Origin: an uncultured Alphaproteobacteria bacterium
GTDB lineage: Bacteria > Pseudomonadota > Alphaproteobacteria > UBA3830
Direction of reading: 5' to 3'
Length of the DNA: 60,566 bases
Assembly (NCBI GenBank): GCA_944390765.1
Contig: CALXQM010000013.1
Location: 1-60,566 of the forward strand
Under the pieces are notes generated by a model. That model did not search any database and was not told where the DNA came from. It was given only the letters and a program-made list of their open reading frames with translations. Below are positions 1 to 7,619 of the stretch, piece by piece. Position numbers and translations under genes: made by a program. The stretch's first letter is position 1. The number at the start of each line of letters is the position of its first letter.

Positions 1-32
1 AGCCCTCTGAGTAGAGGGCTTTTTGTTTTTTA
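1..32 (+). terminator. Rho-independent terminator of an upstream gene
   Basis: An 8-bp perfect stem (AGCCCTCT / AGAGGGCT, positions 1-8 and 13-20) with a GAGT loop is followed by a T-rich tail. The tail lies on the plus strand only, so it ends a plus-strand gene left of the window. Confidence 0.85.
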
Positions 33-309
33 GTTTTTATGTTTTTCATAAGAGTTTCAGTTTACTGATGTAATCGTTAATAGATGCTAAGAGGAAATGG
101 GTTCTTGTATATTACTCGATATTTTCCCGTAATTCTCATCGTAATAACCTTCATTAACCTAAAAATTTAATGATTTTTTTAAATTAGCACCTTGACTTCT
201 AACTAATAATCATTCTAAGTAGCATATATCTTTTCACGCTTTGCATCCTTTTGAACAATACATAAATTTCCCGTCATTCTTAATGATACGCTTTTCCCAT
301 GATTTACAC

Positions 310-547
310 ATTCTCACACTTACTTCATTCGCTCAGAGTAACGCCTAGAGGCGTAATCGACGTTAAAATAATGTTCAGATTATGTGAGGTTGTCTATTCT
401 TTTATCATTACGAGAAGCTTTTCTCTCATAGCTTCATTGCGAGGAGCTTGCGACGTGGCAATCCATAAGATAATAGAAACATTAATATTATAAAAGTACG
501 AAAATGGATTCTCACGCTCACTTCGTTCACTCAGAATGACGAAAGGC
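310..547. repeat. Dispersed repeat patch (two palindromic families)
   Basis: Two short repeat families recur through the window. Family 1 has the core TGCGAGGAGCTTGCGACGTG followed by GCAATCCA; it lies here at about 405-466. Family 2 reads like GATTCTCACG...TTCACTCAGAATGACG; it lies at 310-343 (degenerate) and 506-547. Both are imperfect palindromes, so each can form a hairpin. Short reading frames across them are repeat artefacts. Positions 33-300 hold no gene or RNA that I can see. Confidence 0.8.
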
Positions 548-635
548 GTGAAAAGATACATGCTATTTGTAGTGATGATGAGGCGCAATAATGGCTCGTG
601 TAACTTATAATAATGAAAAGAAGAGAGGTTTGCCT

Positions 636-1464
636 TTATTTAGGAGGTGTAGAGATATCAAAAATGCCTGCTTTTGGTGAAAATATTACATAAGTATTAA
701 AATATGTATCACCTAATCCTTTAAGACTTGGTAGTTTTAAAAGTTTAGTTTCTAATAATTCTTCTATATTTTTTTTCCTTCCTATAAGATCATTATAAAA
801 TGATATCTCCAAAACTGCTTTTATTTCTCCCTTTTGAATGTGAAAATTAGGAAATAATGTAGTAGAAACTACCTCTTGATTTATTTTTGTTTTACATCCA
901 TATCTAGGATGTAAAACACTAGCGTATGTTTCTATAATATCGTTATTAACTTTATTATTTGACCAATATTTTTTTACTTGTCCTTCTTTAAAATCAGTAA
1001 ATATAGACCATTTTACTTTACATTTATCATTATCTACTCCTTCAATTAAAATTAGATCTGTATTTATGTTTAATTGAGACTGATATTTATTTTGAATAAT
1101 TGCTTGAGAAATTGGCAAACTCAAAGCCCATGCTCGAGAAAGATTAATAAAATCATTCTTTGTTAATTTTTTATCTGTTCTGTTTTGAGAAATATTTTGT
1201 ATTATATTCACTCCATAGTATGCCCCTGTTTTCATACAATTCTTCATATAATAAAATTTACTAATATCATAAATATATAAGATTATTAATAATAAAAGTG
1301 GTATAGCAAAAGCAAATTCTATAAGAATTGTTCCTTTGTTATGTTTGTATATATTAATTACTATTTGTACAAATGATATTAAATTAATTATATAACTATT
1401 TGATTTATAAAGAGATTTACCCCCCCCCTATAGTTTTTCTATTTGACAGCAAATTCCTAAGCAA
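636..1464 (-). pseudogene. TadE-like pilus-associated protein, frame broken at a G9 tract (possible phase-variable gene)
   Basis: The frame open to position 636 extends upstream well past the first ATG at 1247. It encodes the TadE-type N-terminal motif (G-T-I-L-I-E-F-A-F-A-I-P followed by a hydrophobic stretch), then about 210 mostly soluble residues ending in STPPK. Upstream, this frame runs into nine G (1420-1428 on the opposite strand as C). With nine G it meets a TAG at the tract. With eight G it continues to a TTG at 1464-1462, preceded by AGGAG six bases upstream, giving about 275 residues. A paralogue at 59364-60207 has the same tract and register. TadE proteins are minor pseudopilins of Tad (type IVc) pili. 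The gene may be phase-off, corrected by slippage, or a genuine frameshift. Confidence 0.65.
1420..1428 (-). repeat. Homopolymer G9 tract inside a TadE-like gene
   Basis: Nine C on the plus strand (G on the coding strand) lie 12 codons downstream of the likely TTG start. Such a run is exceptional in this AT-rich sequence; the only other one is at 59406-59414 in the paralogue. It is placed where a one-base length change switches the reading frame. Confidence 0.9.
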
Positions 1465-1635
1465 AATTAACTCCTGTAATTTTAAATTATTACTCTTTTA
1501 TCATTTAAAAATTAAAGATTCCTTATTAAGGATGTATATCTAATAATATTAATTTATTCTTTATTTTAAATAATTAACTATTTATTTACTCTCAGTTGAT
1601 ATAATAAAACGAATATTGAGATTAAAGAGGATGAT

Positions 1636-3360
1636 ATGAAGAAAATATTGCTATTAAGTGCCTTATATGTTTTTACCAATTTTACAGTAAATGCAGTGAA
1701 TAATGTGATAGAAACCTCATCCATTACAAATGAGGAGGATGTAAGTGTTGACTCAGTTATGGATACACAGAATTTAATAATAAATCAGCTTACTAATCAA
1801 GTCTCTCTATTATCAACACAAGTAACACAACAAACAAAGTTACTAAATAACCAAAAAAAGATTACACAGGAACAGCAAAGTAAAATCAACGCGCAGACAC
1901 AGGAAATAGAAAAATTAAATCAAGACAAAGAAAAAATGATGTTAGAATATCAACAAACCTTACAAAACAAGGAGAATGAATTAAATCAAAAACATCAAAA
2001 AGAAATACAAGAAAAAGAAAGGGAATTGCGACAAAAATCAGAAGAAGAAAAACTTCAAGCTATACAAGAATTAAATTCAAAACACGCTTTAGAAAAACAA
2101 ACTGAAATTGATAAAATAAATAGTGCACATCAAGAAGAAATGCGAAAAAAAGAATATGAAACTCAATCTTTAATTTCTAAACTAAATGACACAATTGCTG
2201 AAAAAAATAGAGCTGAGACACAAATTGTTGAGATTCAAGAAGAGCTTAATCAAGAAAAAATAGCTTTATTTGAATATAAAACGAAGTTAAAAGAAAATCA
2301 GAAACAATTAAATAAACTGAAAACGGAAAATCAGAAACAAGCTAGTGCAATTGCGCAGTTAATAACGATAAACAATGGATTAATTCAAAAAATTCAAGCA
2401 CAAAATGGAGAAATTGATGCTTTAGAATCGCAAATTGAACAAATTAATAAACAACATGATGAAGAAATCAAGAATTTACAAAATAAGTTAGAACAATTTA
2501 AATTGGAAGCATCAAAAAAAGAAGAATCCATGCAAAAAGAGATTTCTAATCTTACAGATCAAGCTACTAATCTGTCTAGAGAAAAAATTTCTTTATTACA
2601 GCAAAAACAAGATCTGGAGAATCAATTATCTTCTCAGAGAAATAATAATGCTGAATTGCAAAAATCAATTAGTTTGCTAAATCAAAAAATTACAGAAACA
2701 GAAACTGCTTATAATAATATATTAGGACAAAAAGAGCAGATGGCTAAGCAGATTCAGCAGAATAATGAGCAAATTCAAGCAATCAATAATACTAATAATA
2801 CCCTTAAACAACAATTAGAAGAAAAAGAGGCACAGTTACAGCAAATAACTAAAGAACATAATATTGCAATGACGATTGCGGCTGCTAAACAAAAGATTCA
2901 TGATGAGGGTTCGAAACAAATGCTTGACCTTACAGAAGAATATCGTAAAGCAATGTCTGAAAAAGCTGAAGAATTTAAGAAACATGCCAAAAGATTTGCA
3001 CAAAGTTTTAAAGATAGATTAAGGAATTTAGAAACAATAATAAACCATATGGATATAACTTCTAATACCTTTGAACAGAAATTTGCGCAGATTCAGCAAA
3101 TTCAAAGCAATACAGAGAAAGAGGCTGATTTATTAATGCAATCTAAAGAAAATTCTGAAGCTATTAATGAAAAATTGCAACAGCAAAACTCTTCTTTTCA
3201 AGCTGCTATGAAAGAACAAAAATCATCTTTTATAAATAGTAATACAAGTAATATTACAAGAAAACCAAACAGAAATATAAAAACTAATAGTACAATAAAG
3301 TTGTCAAAAACTAAACCTACACAACAAACTCATATGCCTGTAAATAATATAGCAAACTAG
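1636..3360 (+). CDS. Long secreted coiled-coil protein, family unknown
   Basis: 574 residues. An N-terminal signal peptide (KK, then LLLSALYVFTNF, cleavage near VNA, about residue 20) is followed by a coiled coil of roughly 480 residues very rich in Gln, Glu, Lys and Asn, from about residue 45 to 530. The tail after about 540 is Thr/Asn/Lys-rich and disordered. There is no ATPase or enzymatic motif, so this is not an SMC protein despite the composition. RBS AGAGGA precedes ATG 1636, and a candidate TATAAT lies at 1600-1605. It stands alone and ends at a strong terminator. It may be a periplasmic or exported filamentous protein; function unknown. Confidence 0.85.
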   Translation: MKKILLLSALYVFTNFTVNAVNNVIETSSITNEEDVSVDSVMDTQNLIINQLTNQVSLLSTQVTQQTKLLNNQKKITQEQQSKINAQTQEIEKLNQDKEKMMLEYQQTLQNKENELNQKHQKEIQEKERELRQKSEEEKLQAIQELNSKHALEKQTEIDKINSAHQEEMRKKEYETQSLISKLNDTIAEKNRAETQIVEIQEELNQEKIALFEYKTKLKENQKQLNKLKTENQKQASAIAQLITINNGLIQKIQAQNGEIDALESQIEQINKQHDEEIKNLQNKLEQFKLEASKKEESMQKEISNLTDQATNLSREKISLLQQKQDLENQLSSQRNNNAELQKSISLLNQKITETETAYNNILGQKEQMAKQIQQNNEQIQAINNTNNTLKQQLEEKEAQLQQITKEHNIAMTIAAAKQKIHDEGSKQMLDLTEEYRKAMSEKAEEFKKHAKRFAQSFKDRLRNLETIINHMDITSNTFEQKFAQIQQIQSNTEKEADLLMQSKENSEAINEKLQQQNSSFQAAMKEQKSSFINSNTSNITRKPNRNIKTNSTIKLSKTKPTQQTHMPVNNIAN

Positions 3361-3371
3361 TTATCTTGAAG

Positions 3372-3417
3372 ATTTTGCGACTCTAGGAATTGATATCCAA
3401 AGGGTCGCAGAATTTTT
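3372..3417. terminator. Terminator between convergent genes
   Basis: A 13-bp stem (3372-3384 with 3401-3413, two G-U pairs, core TTGCGAC/GTCGCAG) is followed by TTTTTT on the plus strand. It closes the coiled-coil gene. It lies at the 3' end of the convergent minus-strand gene and may serve both. Confidence 0.75.
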
Positions 3418-5159
3418 TAATTTAAAAATGCTTTTTCATAAAATAATTTTAAATTTTCCATATAAATTTTGAACTCCATAATATTTTTTATTCCTCTGAA
3501 TTGCGCAGATCTATTTTCGTTTATTTCTTGAACTATTGGAGCAATATATTTATCAACATCAAAATTAATACTATTTTCTGCTAGCAATAACTTTATAGAA
3601 TGCATAAAATTCTTCTCTACCTCATTATATAGATTTTGTATTTCATGGTCCGATAATATATTAAGAAATTGATTTCTTTTAGAAAGTAAATATTCCATCC
3701 CTTGCTTTCTATCCTCCGTAGATAGTTCTACTGTAACTAATTCATTCTTTTTATCTATAAGTTCTTTGATAAAGGATATATCTTTATCTGTAATTTCTTT
3801 TACTTTAATTTCAACTTCTTTCAATGTTTGCTCTAACTGTACTTTTAGCACAGAAATTAGTTTATTTGTTTTTATATTCTCCAAATTAACAACTAAGGTA
3901 CTATATCTTGTTTTATTTTGAAAGAATTGATTAATGAATTCTGATTTATCTTTTTGTGCCAAACAATGAAAGCTATCAATTCCATTGATTAACTGTTCAA
4001 GTTCTGTCTCTAGTACTTTATAATTTTTTTGCTTTAGCTGTTCTAAAAGATTAAAGAAATTAGATAAGTTAACTAAAAATAATTTATTATCTTCTTGTAA
4101 ATTTGAAAAATATTTCTCGGGAATATTATTAAAATTCTCTTTCAATTTTTCGATTATGAATGGCTTTAATTGAGCTTTTAATTGTTCATTTTCTTGCTTT
4201 AATAATAGAAAGCTATTTTCCGGAATGACCATTTTACGAAAATCAACAGGTACTTGTACCTTATTATGGAAACTAACAGCACCTTCTAATATAGAATAAG
4301 ATAAAGACATAGGATTGACGTTTTTCGATTTCAAATATTCTATACTTTTATAAACTAAACTATCTTTGTTTAGACATTCTTTAATATATGCATCATTATA
4401 ATATACCCAAAAGTCGAATTTACCTTCTAAATGTGAACTAAGTGCATAAAATGCAACTCCAAAATAATTTTTACCTGCAATTTCTAAAATATCCAATCCT
4501 TTATATAGGGGCAAGTATTCATCACCTATGTTTACATCCGGATAAGCCGTTGCAAATAGTCTATCATTTTGTTTATACCCATAAATATCTAAAGGCATTC
4601 TTATTGAATTTACTAAGTAATAGTTTAAAGAGTCCCTCTTATTTTTTTCTGAAAAAATAAGAGAAAAAGGAGTCTCCGAGCAAAAAATAGGAACATTCTC
4701 TACAATATTTTTTAATGTCATATAAAAAACCATCTGGTATTGTCTGCGTTTGGAATCGTATTCTACAGCAACTTGATAAGCTAAAGCCTTGTTAAAAATA
4801 AAATCGAATGTTCTTTCAATATTATAACTGTCACATTTGTTTCCGTAAAATACAAAATAACTTTTTTGTGGATCCATTAAACTTATATCAAACTTAGCAT
4901 AGTGGTTAAGAGGAGACATTTTGTTTGTAGAAAGATTTTCACAAATATGACTTATAAGCTTTTTCTTTTCCGTAACCATATCAAATGAAAGTTTTTCTTT
5001 GAGCATATCGATTACATTATTAAAATACAAAATACTAAGTCTATTACTTTTATAAATTTTCCCATTTTCATAACAATTCCATAATTCATTGACATCCATG
5101 CCTAAGATTATTTCAATTTGAATAAATAAACATAAAATAATACACTTAATATAATTCAT
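3417..5159 (-). CDS. Secreted protein of unknown family (580 aa)
   Basis: The start is set at ATG 5159 because GGAG sits six bases upstream; an in-frame ATG at 5171 lies over that ribosome site. The N-terminus (MNYIKCIILCLFIQIEIILG) is a signal peptide. Residues 30-330 look globular and mixed. Residues about 330-560 are predicted mainly helical or coiled and Lys/Glu-rich. I recognise no catalytic motif. It is the last of three minus-strand genes (6175, 5505, 5159), all encoding exported products, with a 22-base gap to the previous gene. An exported effector or envelope protein is possible; nothing in the sequence decides this. Confidence 0.8.
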   Translation of the reverse strand: MNYIKCIILCLFIQIEIILGMDVNELWNCYENGKIYKSNRLSILYFNNVIDMLKEKLSFDMVTEKKKLISHICENLSTNKMSPLNHYAKFDISLMDPQKSYFVFYGNKCDSYNIERTFDFIFNKALAYQVAVEYDSKRRQYQMVFYMTLKNIVENVPIFCSETPFSLIFSEKNKRDSLNYYLVNSIRMPLDIYGYKQNDRLFATAYPDVNIGDEYLPLYKGLDILEIAGKNYFGVAFYALSSHLEGKFDFWVYYNDAYIKECLNKDSLVYKSIEYLKSKNVNPMSLSYSILEGAVSFHNKVQVPVDFRKMVIPENSFLLLKQENEQLKAQLKPFIIEKLKENFNNIPEKYFSNLQEDNKLFLVNLSNFFNLLEQLKQKNYKVLETELEQLINGIDSFHCLAQKDKSEFINQFFQNKTRYSTLVVNLENIKTNKLISVLKVQLEQTLKEVEIKVKEITDKDISFIKELIDKKNELVTVELSTEDRKQGMEYLLSKRNQFLNILSDHEIQNLYNEVEKNFMHSIKLLLAENSINFDVDKYIAPIVQEINENRSAQFRGIKNIMEFKIYMENLKLFYEKAFLN

Positions 5160-5181
5160 ATAAGTCTCCATAAAATACTAA

Positions 5182-5505
5182 CTAATAATTCAATTTAAAT
5201 GCTAATGTTTCAATTAAATCAGTTAATTCATCTGAAAACTCACCCCTATACTCACCATAGAGATATTCTATACGCATTTCTTTATATAATTTACATACTC
5301 TTAATCTTTCATCTTCATTCAATTCATTAAAGTTAATTTCTTGCTTATTACTAGTCCATTGTTGCATATTACTTAGCCATTGAGATTCAGGAATAGGAAC
5401 GTAATGCCCATTTTCATTTGTTAAAAGTGGAAGATCTGGAACTGCATAAATACAACTAAAACTAAATACAACGCTATTTAACATTTTTAAAAATTTTCTT
5501 AACAT
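5182..5505 (-). CDS. Small secreted protein, unknown (107 aa)
   Basis: The hydrophobic N-terminus (LKMLNSVVFSFSCIYA) looks like a signal peptide cleaved near residue 21. The mature part is acidic, with helical stretches (NELNEDERLRVCKLYKEM). No family recognised. It lies 22 bases upstream of the 580-aa secreted protein gene in the same direction, so co-transcription is likely. Confidence 0.7.
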   Translation of the reverse strand: MLRKFLKMLNSVVFSFSCIYAVPDLPLLTNENGHYVPIPESQWLSNMQQWTSNKQEINFNELNEDERLRVCKLYKEMRIEYLYGEYRGEFSDELTDLIETLAFKLNY

Positions 5506-5611
5506 ATTAACTACCTATTATACTCTATATTTGTAGTATATAAATATCTTTAATAAAAGTAAATATTAATTATGATTTCATGTCTATTTGATATTGTTAA
5601 TATTAGAATAA

Positions 5612-6175
5612 TTACTCTTCTTCATTATTTTCAGGAGTAATATGAAAGTCATTTTCTTCAAATGTAATTTTTATTCTGGCATGCTCTTTAGGAATTAAGC
5701 TTCTACCAATCCCTCCATTGCTATAATTTGCAAAAACAATACCTCCTATTGGTTTCATATGATTATTCGGATATTCCAAACGAATCCAGGGGGAAATTGT
5801 TTTTTTTGCAACTAATTGCCATTCAAATATTTTTATTTCATTAGGATGATCTTTTACTAATTGCTCAATATTTGAAAAATATTCATTAGATGATGATCTC
5901 ATTAATTCAGAAAATACTTCTTTATTGTATAAAATTACAATATGAACCTTTAATGCTCCATGATTATTAGTATTTTCATTAGCGATAAGCATAACCTCTT
6001 CTAACAAGAAATCATCCGCTGATGATAGCCATGAGAATAAACCTTTGTCTTTATCTTTTATTAATGATTCTGCGGAAGATACAGCTGTCATACTAACAAC
6101 CGCTCCAACAAGTGATGAATCACAAAGTACAACACATGAATAAATACAATAAAAAAAACATAATAAGGTTTTCAT
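5612..6175 (-). CDS. Exported protein, weakly TssJ-like (187 aa)
   Basis: The N-terminus (MKTLLCFFYCIYSC) is a signal peptide; IYSC resembles a lipobox imperfectly. The mature part has a beta-rich pattern: a strand with ILYNKEVF, a helical segment, a basic/aromatic segment (KKTISPWIRLEY), a strand (IGGIVFANYSN) and a final strand pair (ARIKITFEENDFHI). This order resembles the TssJ outer-membrane lipoprotein of type VI secretion, but by eye only. No other T6SS genes are adjacent. Otherwise unknown. It is divergent from the MFS gene, and the shared 116-base gap should hold both promoters. Confidence 0.6.
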   Translation of the reverse strand: MKTLLCFFYCIYSCVVLCDSSLVGAVVSMTAVSSAESLIKDKDKGLFSWLSSADDFLLEEVMLIANENTNNHGALKVHIVILYNKEVFSELMRSSSNEYFSNIEQLVKDHPNEIKIFEWQLVAKKTISPWIRLEYPNNHMKPIGGIVFANYSNGGIGRSLIPKEHARIKITFEENDFHITPENNEEE

Positions 6176-6291
6176 ACAACGTCTCCTTATATAAAAATAT
6201 CAATTACTATTTAATAAAATGTAAATAAATCTATTCCTTGATTTTTTATGAAAAATATTTAATAATTAGTTAACAGTAAAAAGGGAATAGT

Positions 6292-7545
6292 ATGAATAAT
6301 AAAAAAAGTAGTTATTTAGCATTTGTAATCTGGTTTATTCTAGTCTCTTTTTATTTTTACCAGTTTATTGGTCGTTCATCATTCATTACTGTATTAACAA
6401 ATGAACTTATGAGTTATTTTCATGTTGATGCAACGGGTATGGGATTATTAGGTAGTTGTTATTATTTAATCTATACATTAATGCAAATTCCTGCTGGAAT
6501 TATAGTAGATAGACATAGTTTGCGTAACACTGCGACGTTAGCTATATTTATATGTACCGTTGGGTTGTATTTATTAGTTGCTACTGACAATTTTTATATT
6601 GCAGCCTTCGCTGAAATGTTATTAGGGTTTGGATCAGCTTTTTCATTTCTTCTTGCCATAAAATCTATCACCTCATGGTTTCCTGCAAACAAAATTACTA
6701 TTATGACTTCATACACTATGTCTGTCGGATGTTTAGGGCCTGTGATAGGAGGACCAGGCGTTGCTTATATTGTAAAATACTTTCAATGGCAGGATGTAAT
6801 AAAATCTTACTGTTTGTTTGGATTGTTATTAACTGTCTTAGTCTGGCTAATTGTAAAAGATAAAAAAGAAGAGAAAATAGAAAGTTCTAATAAAGAATTG
6901 AATTTATTAAATTCATTAAGAATAATTATTTCTTCTAAACAAGCTTGGGTACTGGCTTTAATGACTATGGCGCTTTATTCTCCATTAAGCGCATTGGGAG
7001 ATTTATGGGGTGTATCATTTATAAAAGTTGCATATGGTTTAAATGCAGAAATGTCAGCTTTAGTTAATAACATGTTATATTTAGGAGTAGTTATAGGTTC
7101 GCCTTTAGTGGCTTATATTGCGACTATTTGTAATAGCTATAAAAAGCCAATATTAACAGCTATGATAACTGCATTTGTTTCTTTATTATTTATTGTTTAT
7201 GGAAGTGAATATCTGAATATTCCTATGCTATTTATATTGTTTTTCTTAACAGGCGTTTCTTGTGGTGCGATGTTATCATATCCTTTGTCTATTTCTTTAT
7301 TTCCGAAATCTATAGGGGCAACTGTAACTGGTTTCATTAACATGATGAGCATGGTTAGTGGAATTATTTTAATGCCGACAATTGGGTTCATAATAAAGCA
7401 CGTTTGGGATGGAAAAATTATAAATGGAGTGGAAATTTATCAATTAAGTGATTACCAATATGGTCTTTCATCTGTAATTTTGTTTTTAGCATTTGGAATA
7501 TTAATATCTCTCTTCATAAAAGATAGATCACCTAGAGGAGAATAA
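6292..7545 (+). CDS. MFS transporter
   Basis: 417 residues with about 12 hydrophobic segments and the MFS motif-A region after TM2 (PAGIIVDRHSLRN, near residue 70). This is the usual length for a 12-TM major facilitator. A hydrophilic loop near residues 188-205 separates the two halves. RBS AAGGGA precedes ATG 6292. Intracellular Rickettsiales often import host metabolites with MFS proteins, but the substrate cannot be read from the sequence. The sensor kinase follows after 74 bases in the same direction, so the two could be co-transcribed. Confidence 0.9.
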   Translation: MNNKKSSYLAFVIWFILVSFYFYQFIGRSSFITVLTNELMSYFHVDATGMGLLGSCYYLIYTLMQIPAGIIVDRHSLRNTATLAIFICTVGLYLLVATDNFYIAAFAEMLLGFGSAFSFLLAIKSITSWFPANKITIMTSYTMSVGCLGPVIGGPGVAYIVKYFQWQDVIKSYCLFGLLLTVLVWLIVKDKKEEKIESSNKELNLLNSLRIIISSKQAWVLALMTMALYSPLSALGDLWGVSFIKVAYGLNAEMSALVNNMLYLGVVIGSPLVAYIATICNSYKKPILTAMITAFVSLLFIVYGSEYLNIPMLFILFFLTGVSCGAMLSYPLSISLFPKSIGATVTGFINMMSMVSGIILMPTIGFIIKHVWDGKIINGVEIYQLSDYQYGLSSVILFLAFGILISLFIKDRSPRGE

Positions 7546-7619
7546 AATAATAAATCTTTACGAAAAAGTAACTTATATTTCGTAATATTATTTGCATCTA
7601 GTTGGAGTTTAGGTGCAAA

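Noticed and set aside
299-588. Short reading frames on both strands
   Set aside because: They lie across dispersed palindromic repeats; the peptides are translations of the repeat and have no ribosome site.
1247-1464. Treating the TadE-like gene as a normal gene starting at ATG 1247
   Set aside because: That start would cut away the conserved GTILIEFAFAIP motif and the hydrophobic segment, and it lacks a ribosome site.
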